DNA from: Halichondria panicea
Taxonomy: Eukaryota > Porifera > Demospongiae > Suberitida > Halichondriidae
Direction of reading: 5' to 3'
DNA length: 64,000 nucleotides
Assembly: GCF_963675165.1 (NCBI RefSeq)
Contig: NC_087379.1
Location: forward strand, 877,001 to 941,000
In this document: piece by piece, positions 1 to 9,715 of the stretch
Layout of the letters: the number at the start of each line of letters is the position of its first letter
Position numbering within the stretch: the first letter of the stretch is position 1
Made by a program: the position numbers and the translations under genes
The notes under the pieces: model-generated
What the model saw: the letters and a program-made list of their open reading frames with translations, nothing else
Databases searched by the model: none
Told to the model about the DNA's origin: nothing

Positions 1-296
1 TTCCAGTTCCTTCCTTTGTGAAACGCATGTACCACATTGGATGTAGGGTTGGACGAATCCAAACCACCAACTGCTACCAGTTCACCTTTGACCTCCCCTA
101 GACCAAAATAGTGTACAGGAAGTCTGGGCAGAGTTGACCAGACGTCTTGTGGCGGATTGTAACAGTGGACACAGTGCTCGTCATCATCGTTATAACATTC
201 TCCTCCACCATAGTAGACCTTGCCATTGATGGTTACCGCTCGTCCATCAGTCCTCTTCACTGGAGCCTCAGAGCACTGACTGTAGGACAACTGAAC
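1..296 (-). CDS. Kelch-propeller exon of kinase-Kelch gene A (cut by window start)
   Basis: Second coding exon of kinase-Kelch gene A, read right to left; its 3' part lies outside the window. A CAG acceptor (CTACAG) precedes the first codon, phase 0, matching the phase-0 donor of kinase exon A. The visible part covers the start VQLSYSQCSEAPV and the first two Kelch blades, with glycine pairs in VYYGGG and LVAVGG, and reaches the third. Kelch blades form a beta-propeller that usually binds proteins; here it would be the C-terminal half of a kinase protein. The frame is open throughout. Complete copies of the exon follow at 8370, 17187, 26277, 39796 and 55734. Confidence 0.9.
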
Positions 297-1258
297 CTGT
301 AGGGACTGGAGAATACAGAGAGTCAATAACTTGTGTTGCATGTGATGAATGATTGTGTAGCTAGTATAATTAAGGGCATTTGTAACCCTAATCATCAGTT
401 ACAAGGTTACGGTCATATACCATAGCGGTTACCATAGCAACAAAAATATTGTCAGTATATCGATCCTGTGCATTTATGTAGCCAAGAGCAAATAAGATGC
501 TATAGGTATGGAATTTGTGGTGATTTCAGTAGACTAACAGCACCAGGGATATGCCAATGTCAATGTTAGTACCAACCACTAATGGTTGGTACTAACAGGA
601 GCCCATAAAGAGAAGGAGTGGCTAACTACGGGCATCACGTCTCGTAAGTGGTTATGACCGCATTTCCATATATGCTAAGTGGTTGAATCCCTACACGTGT
701 TATACGCAATGCAGGGATGCGGTTTGCAAGCACTTAGTCGCTTCCATACAAGGAAGTGCGGTTTCACCGGAAATTACGAGACATGATCCCCAAGTGTACG
801 TTGAAGTTAGCCGCTCCTTCTCTTTATGGGCTCCTGGTACTAACCATACACAAGTTTATTCTAATGTACAATCAATACCAGGCCTAGTTGTTGACCTACC
901 GTTATTTTAGGGGACAAATCGGCCTGGGAACGAAGCTATAATTATAGCCCATTGATTGACTACAAGCCACATTAATTTTAACAACTTTGATTCGAATTAC
1001 TGAGGCATCGCAAATGTTACACAAAACTAAAGTACACAACAACTTCTATTCTAAACCTAGAGACTGCAAAAATATAGTTGTACATGGTGATCAGTTAAAA
1101 CATTAAACTTTGGACTTGGTACTTCTATTAGGGGGCGATACCATAAGAGATATGAGAGTATCATAATTATTACATATATATAGATACAATGAGAGATAGG
1201 AGGGTATTATAATTATTATAGATGTGTGCACTTAGTGGTACAGTGTTGATGAGCTCAC
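297..1258 (-). other. Intron of kinase-Kelch gene A
   Basis: Intron of 962 bp between kinase exon A (donor CAG|GTGAGC) and Kelch exon A (acceptor CTACAG). It holds an inverted-repeat element at 584-846 and a worn short inverted repeat near 875-950 with CCAGGCC/GGCCTGG ends, like the TAGCC-type elements elsewhere in the window. A short plus-strand open frame at 683-910 lies inside the repeat and is not supported as a gene. Confidence 0.75.
584..846. mobile_element. Inverted-repeat (MITE-like) element in intron A
   Basis: Arms of about 40 bp at 584-626 and 806-846 are reverse complements apart from a few changes; both contain AGGAGCCCATAAAGAGAAGG or its complement. The interior encodes nothing recognisable. 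It is absent from the introns of the other five kinase-Kelch genes, so it probably inserted after duplication. I could not fix the target-site duplication. Confidence 0.6.
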
Positions 1259-2752
1259 CTGTGGTTTGCTGGTCAGGTAGTCTCTGGTTTTGGTCAGTTG
1301 GTTGTTTAAACTCTGAATGGTGGTTTTATTCTTCTGAAGGTAAGTGTCATTGGAGGCAAGCATCGAATCTTTGTGGGTGATAATAGAGTTTTTGTCAGCT
1401 AGCTCTTGTTCCACTTGTGCAGTGAGATTGGTGACATCTGTTTCCAGTTGAGCTATTTTCGTAGCTTTAGATACAAGCTCGTTTTGAGTGTAGTTGACGT
1501 TGGCAATTTGTTGCTCCACCTCTTCAGTGAGTTGCTTACATCGAGTTTCTAATTCCACAATCCTAGAATTTCTTGAAATAATAAATTCATCTTTCGTGTT
1601 AACAATTGTCTCTTTAGCTTCGAGTTGACCTTTAAGATCTTCGTTTTCCAATTTATACTGATCAGTTTCCACAGAGCGCACCAACTGCATACGCTCGACA
1701 GTGTTTTCACTTTCTTCCTCTTGTCGTCTTTTCTCCTCCGCCAGTGCCTCGATCTCTCCTGCTTTCTCCTGGATTGCCGAGTCCTTCCTCACAACCTCCT
1801 CCTCAAGCTCCCTCTTCTCTGTCAGTAGGGCACTCACTCGCTGGAGCATCTCCACTCTGTTCTCAAAGGAGGGAGGGTGTTCAAGTACCACACCCACCAT
1901 CCGACCCACTATCTCCGCTGCTCTAGGCCTTTGCTGAGGGTTGTTGCTGAGACAGCGCATGATGAGGTCCATCAGAGGGTGGTCTGGGGAAATTTTTCGA
2001 AGAAACTCTTCACGTCGTTTAGCTTCTGTCACTGGTATCAAACCATTGGGATTAGCAGGATCGATTCTGGTGGGGCCGATACTTGGTAGTGGCCACTCTG
2101 CTGTGAAGGTGTGAATCATCATGATCCCAAAGGAGAACACATCCACACTGGTGTTGTAGTGGGGGTTGGCAACCATCACTTCGGGGGGCATGTACGCTGG
2201 GGTACCAGGGGTCTCCGTCATTCGACTCACTTGAAGGGGGGTCAGTTTCAATATTCGAGCAACCCCTAGATCGGATATCTTGGCCGTCATGTTGGTGGAC
2301 AAGAGGACATTGTTGGCTGAGAGGTCTCTGTGCACAATGACTGGTGTTTGGCCATGGAGGTAGACCAGGCCCAGTGAAACATCATGGAGGATAGAGAAGT
2401 TGATCTCATCGGGGAGAATACCGTAGCACTCGAGACAGCTGGTCAAGTTGGTGGGGAGGAACTCCATGACTAGGATGGGGAACTGAGAGCCTTCCTCAAA
2501 ACAGACTCCCAGAAACTGGACAATGTTGGGATGCCTAGTTTGACTGAGCAGGCGACACTCCTCCAGATACCTTCGTGCTGCATGCCCGATTCCAGTCTCG
2601 TAGAGAACTCGGTAAAGCTTCTTGCCGGCACATTTCAGTCCTCGATACTCTAGCTCCATGACAACAGCGTAGGAACCATGTCCAAACTCATTCTCAGTGA
2701 TGCGAATTTGTCTCAGAGTGAACTGCTCGAAAGCTTGTGGATTTACAGCCAT
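1259..2752 (-). CDS. Protein kinase plus coiled-coil exon, kinase-Kelch gene A
   Basis: First coding exon (498 codons) of a kinase-coiled coil-Kelch protein. The start is the ATG of MAVNPQAF, the methionine shared by all six copies; the upstream frame is not conserved. Kinase domain about residues 16-290: glycine loop GHGSYA (24-29), ATP lysine in AGK (42-44), helix-C glutamate near 64-65, HRDLSANN (141-148), DLG instead of DFG (161-163), PPE instead of APE (189-191), DVFSFG (204-209) and the late arginine (275). The HPNIVQFLG stretch and overall pattern suggest the tyrosine-kinase-like group; Ser/Thr or Tyr preference cannot be read from sequence. Residues about 300-490 form a charged heptad coiled coil. 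The exon ends CCACAG|GTGAGC, phase 0; reading past this donor reaches a stop within ten codons, so splicing to the Kelch exon at 296 is needed. Confidence 0.93.
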
Positions 2753-3022
2753 TGTCTTCGTCACTGTGTGAATAGAAAAGCATGCAATATGAAAAAGATA
2801 ATCCAGCTATTAAAAAGTGAAGTTAAAAAGATTATGTCTTCTTTTAATAGATACTGTGGAATAATAATAGGCACAATCCAATTGAAATAGAAGCAAGTAA
2901 CAAAAAAAATCCTTTGGCTATGACCTGTGTTATATTGCCAATGTATAGGCCCAGGCTTACAAGAGCACATGCAGTTATGGTACTATGCATGATGTATATA
3001 AAAGCTATTCAGTTGATCTTAC
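2753..3022 (-). other. Predicted 5' UTR intron of kinase-Kelch gene A
   Basis: A pyrimidine-rich acceptor ending CACAG lies 12 bases before the kinase ATG and is kept in all six copies. A matching donor, GTAAGATC on the minus strand, sits at 3015-3022. Together they suggest a short non-coding first exon starting within the shared promoter. On the plus strand TATATAAAAG at 2995-3004 could be a TATA box for the CWF19L1-like gene. Confidence 0.6.
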
Positions 3023-3177
3023 TTGCAGCTTGAAGTTACAGAGAGAGCTCGTAGCTGTAGCGGCAACAGAAGAAAAAGAGGTCAAGAACGAGATACACCC
3101 CTTCTTTGATATAAGCAAAAGGGGGCATGGCTACTTACAAGGTTTTGTGTATTATTTAGAATACCACCAAGTCAAGG
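3023..3177. promoter_or_regulatory. Divergent promoter of unit A with GC-rich dyad
   Basis: Only about 155 bp separate the kinase gene's predicted non-coding exon from the CWF19L1-like start codon, so the two genes share one promoter. At 3091-3134 lies an imperfect dyad, an ACCCCTT arm and an AAGGGGGC arm around a T/A-rich middle, followed by ATGGCTAC. All six units have a version; the consensus right arm GGGGGCGTGGC resembles a KLF/SP GC box. In unit A both arms carry changes. Factor binding is inferred only. Confidence 0.6.
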
Positions 3178-6100
3178 ATGAAAATGTAAGGAGCTAGCTA
3201 GCTCTAGTGCAAGTGTACTCACCTAGATCTCCTTTTCCCCCTCACTCAGTCTGGTGTGTGGAGATGTGGAGGGTCACTTCAAGCAACTGTTTACCAGAGT
3301 CCAGAGCATCCTCTCCAAGAACAAAGACTTTGAGGTAGCTACATACAATGGATGCACACACTCACTGCAGTGCCAGTGCATTTATTGTCCCTTTATGTAG
3401 CTGCTGTTGTGTGTTGGATCTTTCTTTAGCTCTGACTGCCAGGAGGAGTGGAGCAAGTATCGGGAGGGGGTGGAAACAGGTAATTAAACGATATTAAATC
3501 ACCTTCCTCTGACATTTATTACACCCCCATGCACAGTGCCTCTACCGACGTTCATCCTTGGCCCGTGTTGGACTGAGCATGGCCAGTTCTATGGAGACTT
3601 GTCACGTGATGGAGGAGAGCTTTGCCCCAATGTCACATGTCTAGGTACAGTGTATGCATGTTGTTAACCACTCTATCAGTACACACATGAGTCACGCTCC
3701 ATTACAGGTCAGCGTGGAGTGTACAGTGCGTCCAGTGGTCTGAGGGTGGCCTATCTCAGTGGGAGCTACCAGGGGAGGACCTATCAGCATCAAGACAAGG
3801 GAGATAATCTATTGGTCAGTTCTCTTCCCAATCACCTGGAGAAGTTGTTGAACTAGTTTTTGTTTCTCCCTCTAGCGACCATATTTCACTGACTCTGATG
3901 TGTCCTGGCTGGAGGGTGAGTGCAGTGGAGAGGGCTACCGTGGAGTGGACATTCTCCTCACCTCTGATTGGCCCGGGGCAGTGGACAAGTTCACAGTGGC
4001 TCCTGTGAGACCTAGCTCCCAGTTATTGTAGGATGGACCAGTACCTTAATAATACCTTATGCTCATGCAGGACGGACTGGACCTGAGTGCAGTGGGGGCA
4101 AAGCCTCTGAGTAAACTGGCCATGTGTCTCAAGCCACGCTACCATTTTGCAGCTCTACACCAAACCTTCTATGAGAGAATACCGTACAGGTACAGTACGT
4201 CCATCCCTGTAATATTAGAGTACTTGAGTTTACTCCTTAAATAGAGTTCTGTTATCCAATTTCTTGAAGTCCGTTCAGATAGTATGATCAATTTTCCAAT
4301 GTGATTTGACCAGCGATACAATAAGACATATGAGAGTATCATAATTATTTTAGATGTGTGCTGTAATTATACTTACATCTTACATGTCCTCATCTTTAAA
4401 TCCCTACACAGTAATACCTCCACAACTTTTGATGCTAACTGTATTGTGCTTCATTTCATGCAGGAATCATAAAATCCTCCAAGGCAAGCCACATCATGTG
4501 ACACGATTCTTAGCTTTGGCTCAAGTGGGAAATCCAGACAAGAAGAAAAGAGTGAGTTGAAATCATTCTAGTCCCATTAGTATTACATGTTATTAATGAT
4601 GACATCATCTTCATACCTGCAGTACCTGTATGCATTCTCTGTCACACCCATGAGCTCCATGGACGAGAAAGAGCTGACTCAGCAACCACCCACTGCCACC
4701 AACTGTCCCTACACTGAACTAGTCAAATCTTTGGTAAGGAAAATTTCGTATTATCCCATAATGTCTAGCTATCGTTGAAGGAGCAATAGTTATACTTGTA
4801 GTTTTCCAAACAAAAACTTGCGTTATGTAGCACTCTGAGAGTCCTATCTCTAGATATCACCTTTTGTGTTGTAGTTCAAATCCACCATGTTTGCAGAGGT
4901 CAAAGTTTATTGTGTACCTACTCCCACACACTGTGCAGAGGGAGTCTCAAGAGGAGGCTGGGCCTAACTTCTTCTTTGATCAGAGGGCTCTTGATTCTGC
5001 TCATCGCAAACAGAAGAGACAACAGGACGGAGGACCCCCTGCAAAGAGACGACCCCCTCCCCAGCCCAGGGGGCCGTGCTCGTGGTCTCCATCGGAGATC
5101 ATGTGAGATAGAGTGTGTTGTACTTGCTAATACTGCACATACAAAATACAATGTAGCTCACAAATAGCAGACCACTAACAGTTTGTATTGTATACCCTAT
5201 ATAGACGTACCTGGCTTTATCCAAGGGTGGGATGGTACCAGAGCATGTGCTGGTCCTACCCATCGGTCACTATGCAGCCTCCACTGACACACCACCAGTG
5301 AGTTCATGTGCTGTGTGTACCACTGCTGTGTGTGTATAGTCATTGTTTGTATTGTGGAGAGTATGTTTCCATGCTCTGTGTGTACTATTTAGCAGTCTGT
5401 AGTGGTCAGCCTGTAAGCAGGCCACCCTCTATAATACAGCCAGGTTAATGGGCCCCAAAGTCTCCATAGCATGTGTTTGGACCTGTGTTAGCAGACCACC
5501 TCTTTAGTACAGCCACTGTTGGTCTGCCCACTGTGTAAGCAGAGATCACTATACCATATATCATGCATGTACACTGTATGACCTGTGCTCTATTACTGTA
5601 GGAGGTTTTGGAGGAGCTTGGAAAGTTTAAGAGTGCTCTGAGGAAGTACTTCAACAGCAAAGATCAGTCGTGTGTCATCTTCGAGAGAAACTACAAATCA
5701 CAGCATCTTCAACTACAGGTTAGTACCGTCAAGGCCGTATTATCATGTCATGTGATTGATACTGTATGGTTGGTGTGTTGAGATTAGGCTACAAGGTTTT
5801 GAAGGCAAACAGAGGAATGTGATTTCTCATTGAATGGTTCAGGGACTCTTTCAGCTGCCATAACTTGAATTCTGTGTATTCAATTTCAACGGTTTTATGA
5901 TTTTAGAAAGAGGCCATCTAGCAAAGATCGTGATGTCATACAATATAGGTCTTTGCAATCTTATTTGTGAAGCCATTAGCATTCGCAAACTTACATAATT
6001 ATGTGGAAACATTGTATAAATACGGTACATGTTAGTGTGTGTATGGTAGATGTGTTGACTGATAGTTGTGTATGGTTAGTGTGTGATGGTAATGGTGGTC

Positions 6101-6279
6101 ACTGTAGGTTATTCCAGTGACCAAGATTCCATCTGATGCTCTGAGACAAGCCTTCATAAATTATGGGTGGAGTATGGGGTTGTGGCTTGAGACTGTGCCC
6201 AGGGAAACACCACCCTCAGAGGTAACACACACACATCATAGCTGTACCATGTTCTACGTACCATTCTCTAAGCCTTTTA

Positions 6280-6872
6280 TAGCCTCGATTCCAGGCCGAT
6301 TAAAATACGGCCTGGTACCTATTGCATGGTGATAGTGCGCATGCGTTAGTTTATTCACCAGAATCCCCTTTTCTCTTTCTCTCATCTATTTTCTATCTAT
6401 GTACATCAGCTTAGTATTGTGTTGTTTCAGAAGGCTTTCACACTAGTCTAAAGTCAGAAGAGGCTCTCATCTACCTCTATGACGGTTGTATGGTCAGGAT
6501 GTCTTACATTGGATCTGTACAGTCTATGGGAAGTGTATGGTGCCTCTTGACTGCTACTTGCGAAGACAACCCGGCTATAGGACCATCCTAGATATAGTAG
6601 ATGAGAGCCTCTTCTGTCTTAAAATAAGTGTTCAAGCCTTCTAGACCAACGCAATAGATGACATAAGCCACAGCTTCACAGAACTCAGTCATGGAGATAA
6701 AGTATTACGGAACATTATTATTCTTAGTAAACGGACTAATTTACGTTCGTAGTACGATTACCCATATTCTGAGTAATTTGAAGGGCATGCACACTATCAC
6801 CCATGCAATACCAGGCCATATTTTAATGCGGCCTGTAATCGATGCTAATAAGCGTATAGAATAGGGGCTATA
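6280..6872. mobile_element. TAGCC/GGCTA-ended non-autonomous element, copy 1
   Basis: It starts TAGCCTCGATTCCAGGCC and ends near GGGGCTA, with inverted CCAGGCC...GCATGCG-type arms of about 65 bp. A second inverted pair lies inside (near 6430-6480 and 6597-6645). The flanks carry the 9-bp repeat AGCCTTTTA (6271-6279 and 6873-6881), with two extra bases at the right junction. CWF19L1-like copy 5 has a single AGCCTTTTA here, which is the empty site. Orthologous insertions are in copies 2 and 3, so it predates their duplication. A 9-bp duplication suggests a Mutator-like family; no transposase is visible. Confidence 0.8.
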
Positions 6873-6956
6873 AGCCTTTTAGTTATCAATACTTCTCTTT
6901 ACCAGAATCTATTAGTTTTGCTACACACATACCGTCCCTGAGGGCCTCCCACCCAC

Positions 6957-7070
6957 CCATACACACACACACACACCCTCTCTGAGGGCCTCCCATCCCC
7001 CCACACACACACACACACAGATTGCGTACACTGGTGTCCCACACACACACACATACCCTCCTCCCCCATA

Positions 7071-7132
<62 letters not shown>

Positions 7133-7181
7133 CCTCCTCCCCCATACACACACCACACACACACACGCACACACACACACG

Positions 7182-7231
<50 letters not shown>

Positions 7232-7251
7232 TTGCGTACACTGGTGTCCCC

Positions 7252-7284
<33 letters not shown>

Positions 7285-7415
7285 CCTCCTCCCCCATACA
7301 CACACCACACACACACACGTACACACACACAGACACACACACACACACACGCACACGCACACGCACACACACACACACACACACGCACACACACATACAC
7401 ACACACACACACAGC
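6957..7415. repeat. Long compound (AC)n tract with captured exon starts
   Basis: About 460 bp of (AC)n broken by two copies of the first about 20 bases of CWF19L1 exon 14 (GCGTACACTGGTGTCCC), near 7022 and 7230, before the real exon at about 7413. The capped unit, AC tract + exon start + ATACCCTCCTCCCCCATAC, has expanded like a minisatellite. The frames open on either strand here are simple-repeat artefacts. Confidence 0.9.
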
Positions 7416-7558
7416 TTGCGTACACTGGTGTCCCATACTTCCTGGCAGAGTTTGATGATGGGGGAAATGTGTTCACAAGACCATTTTCTTGCCAACTCAC
7501 GCAGACAAACAACCAGATCACTGAATATAGGTTATAGTATGTTTCTACTACTGTGAGC

Positions 7559-7780
7559 TCATGAGGTAAACAGCACTCTCAAGTGAGTAGGTAAGAACAT
7601 ATCCGTGAGTCTCGTCACACCGACAATGCACACCTCTAACCTTTCTATTGCATACTCAGCAAATGTCTCTTCCACAAATCTGTCATCATACCTATTGAGT
7701 GAACACACAAACTGTTCTAGTTCCTGGAACAATACGTACGGACGTTTCTCTCTCCAATTTGGAAGGTGATTAAAAACCAA
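7559..7780 (-). other. Antisense 73-codon open frame in last CWF19L1 intron, copy 1
   Basis: An open frame opposite the intron between CWF19L1 exons 14 and 15, of protein-like composition (WREKRPYVLFQELEQF, RFVEETFAEYAIE). It stays open in copies 2 (16376-16597) and 3 (25487-25708) with few amino-acid changes. I recognise no family. Neighbouring introns are just as similar between copies, so conservation alone does not show coding. Confidence 0.3.
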
Positions 7781-7974
7781 TTAATGACATGTTGAATGCT
7801 TTTATTGGTTGCAATATCGGCTGCAGGGAGGTGTTGGCTGCTCCTCTCGTTCTGAATCTGCCCAATTGGATCAACTGGAAGTCATGTCTGGCAACAAAGA
7901 ACGAGGAGACGAAAGCTGCTCTAGAAATGAGGAAGAACTTTGAACCATATTATTTTGATTTCACATGCAACTGA

Positions 7975-8369
7975 CAACGATGATTAATTTCTTTATTTTC
8001 ACTTTTACTTTTGTAGAATTGACGTTTTGTGTATTAGCTAGTTGTCCAATAATAATTATGGTTGGCCATAATTATATATTATATAGTTATAGGAGTGCAG
8101 ATCAATATCAGTGGGCAATTATTTTCCTTGTCCCAATGTTGTATTAGAATGCTGTCCATGAGCTGGAGGAGGGTAGTTATGCTGACATTGCAATAGTCAA
8201 TAAGGGGGAGGGGCTGGTTACATGCTATACACACATTATATACCTCTACTTATACTGTAACCTCTACTAGTAATTAGTACCATGCAAGCTAGTATAACAT
8301 GTTTCACTCTAGAAAACAATTATCATGAAAATTTGGGTTATTTATAATTTTATAATTATACCAAAACAA
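7975..8369. other. Tail-to-tail spacer between CWF19L1 copy 1 and Kelch exon B
   Basis: AT-rich convergent 3' flanks with several AATAAT and TATAAT runs; probably 3' UTRs and poly(A) sites of both genes. The same spacer follows copies 2 (16792-17186) and 3 (25888-26276). I see no gene in it. Confidence 0.6.
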
Positions 8370-9284
8370 TTAAGAAATAGTTGTTGCAGTTCTAATTTTA
8401 TACACAGTAGATTGTATTCCTCCATTGTTGTTCCTTCCCCCAATCATAAGGCACTCTGATGGAGACAGTGACACAGTGGCAGCTCCTGCTATAGGAGATG
8501 GTAGATCACCAACGTAGAGCCAGGAGTCCATCGAGGACGAGTAGGCGTAGATCCTTTGAGTGGCTTCATCTTCACTATCCACTCCACCAACAGCAAAGAG
8601 GGTGTCGGATATCGTTACAGGGGAGGGACAGTAAGACGGTGTGTTGGATATTGTATTCCAGACAGAGTCGGCTTTGTTGGCACTCCCATCATCCTGTCGG
8701 TCTGCTGAGATGAACTTGTCGACTTGAGCAGCACACACCTTGTTTAGAAAATTGCCGTCACTTCCCCCCATTAGGTACACTGTGTTATTGTAGACAATTC
8801 CTCTTTGGAAACCACAAGCATACGGTAGTCTGTCTGTCTCGCTCCACTGGGAGGTGCTGATGTTGTAGATCTCAACAATATCAGTGTAGGTAACAGAGTC
8901 CAATCGACCTCCTGCTACGATCAGATGTGTTGAGAGACTAACGACTGCTGGCCAATACCTCGCTGTGGGCATGGGTGGGATCGTCCGTTTCCAGTTCCTT
9001 CCTTTGTTAAACACGTGCACCACGTTGATCACAGATAAGGGTGAATCCATACCGCCAACTGCTACCAGTTCACCTTTGACCTCTCCTAGACCAAAATAGC
9101 ATACAGGAAGTCTAGATAGAGTTGACCAGACGTCTTGTGGCGGATCGTAACAGTGGACACAGTACTCGTCATCATCGTCATCACAGGCTCCTCCACCATA
9201 GTAGACCTTGCCATTGATGGTTACCGCTAGTCCATGAGACATCTCCACTGGAGCCTCAGAGCACTGACTGTAGGACAACTGAAC
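8370..9284 (-). CDS. Kelch-propeller exon, kinase-Kelch gene B
   Basis: Terminal coding exon (304 residues plus stop), joined in phase 0 to kinase exon B at 9716. Six Kelch blades are marked by YYGGG, LVAVGG, LIVAGG, VYLMGG, LFAVGG and CLMIGG, with the usual downstream aromatic positions (VWSTL, NWKRT, QWSET, VWNTI, SWLYV). Six blades can close one propeller. An acidic loop of five aspartates follows the first glycine triplet. The protein ends STVYKIRTATTIS. The ATG upstream of the acceptor (near 9314) belongs to the intron and is not taken as the start. Complete protein B would be about 732 residues. Confidence 0.93.
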   Translation of the reverse strand, partial: VQLSYSQCSEAPVEMSHGLAVTINGKVYYGGGACDDDDDEYCVHCYDPPQDVWSTLSRLPVCYFGLGEVKGELVAVGGMDSPLSVINVVHVFNKGRNWKRTIPPMPTARYWPAVVSLSTHLIVAGGRLDSVTYTDIVEIYNISTSQWSETDRLPYACGFQRGIVYNNTVYLMGGSDGNFLNKVCAAQVDKFISADRQDDGSANKADSVWNTISNTPSYCPSPVTISDTLFAVGGVDSEDEATQRIYAYSSSMDSWLYVGDLPSPIAGAATVSLSPSECLMIGGRNNNGGIQSTVYKIRTATTIS

Positions 9285-9715
9285 CTGTAGGGACTGGAGA
9301 ATACAGAGAGTCAATAACTTGTTTGTTGCGTGTAATCAATGATTGTCTATTAATTAAGGGAATGTAATCACATGCAGGTTAACAATGTTATAAGGTTACC
9401 ATGGCAACACAATTATTATAACAGTATCGATCCTGTGGAACATAATTTTCCGCTTATATTATTTAATTTGGCTCTTATATAGGAGTGGTGATTATAGGAG
9501 AATATATTCACATGCTATAGCTAGCCATTATAATAACAAGCCACACTATAATACACACAGCTACTTTGACGAATTACCGAGCATAGCAAAAACAGAATTA
9601 TAACTTTGAGTTCAATTGGAACATTAAATGGACTAGGCACATTAGGTTGACTATACAATAAGAGATACGACGGTACAGATGTGTGCACTTAGTGGTACAG
9701 TGTTGATGAGCTCAC
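9285..9715 (-). other. Intron of kinase-Kelch gene B
   Basis: A 431-bp intron with donor CAG|GTGAGC and acceptor CTACAG. It lacks the TACCGTAA and CAGTGGCG elements found in introns C, D and F. AT-rich, nothing else seen. Confidence 0.7.

Larger units (their letters stand above)
3178..7974 (+). pseudogene. CWF19L1: CWF19L1-like gene, copy 1 (nearly intact, frameshifted)
   Basis: CWF19L1/Drn1 homologue, a family tied to lariat-intron debranching and the spliceosome. Exons: 3178-3185 (ATGAAAAT), 3250-3334, 3401-3479, 3537-3644, 3708-3814, 3876-4004, 4071-4189, 4464-4551, 4623-4733, 4939 to about 5103, about 5206-5299, about 5602-5719, about 6110-6221, about 7413-7533, about 7826-7974. Recognisable pieces: MKILVCGDVEG (phosphoesterase-like N-terminus), [37 protein letters not shown]-like [23 protein letters not shown] and a terminal NFEPYYFDF. 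Compared with copies 3 and 5, exon 10 lacks 37 bp after 5080, which removes the second half of GPCWFCL through VEKH and shifts the frame. All other exons look open, so this is the least damaged copy. A TAGCC-end transposon and a long AC tract lie in intron 13. Confidence 0.88.

Noticed and set aside
1232..1258. Kinase frame extension VSSSTLYH taken as the protein end
   Set aside because: It starts exactly at a GTGAGC donor shared by all copies, copy E diverges just after it, and the Kelch exon follows in matching phase.
1701..2089. Plus-strand frames such as MFSLSSS... and MFKYHTHHPT..., repeated in every unit
   Set aside because: They lie opposite the kinase coiled-coil exon and are kept only because that exon is conserved.
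5445..5660. Minus-strand 71-codon frame repeated at 13557, 23658 and 32559
   Set aside because: It overlaps the CWF19L1 exon 12 and its intron on the other strand; the plus-strand exon ([17 protein letters not shown]) explains its conservation.
6886..7537. Long open frames rich in Cys/Val or His/Thr
   Set aside because: They are translations of (AC)n and (GT)n tracts on both strands, with no unique sequence beyond short flanks.
8370..9314. Kelch exon as a separate gene starting at MTLCILQSLQ
   Set aside because: The ATG lies upstream of a conserved CTACAG acceptor; the kinase exon otherwise has no good end. A separate promoter cannot be fully excluded.
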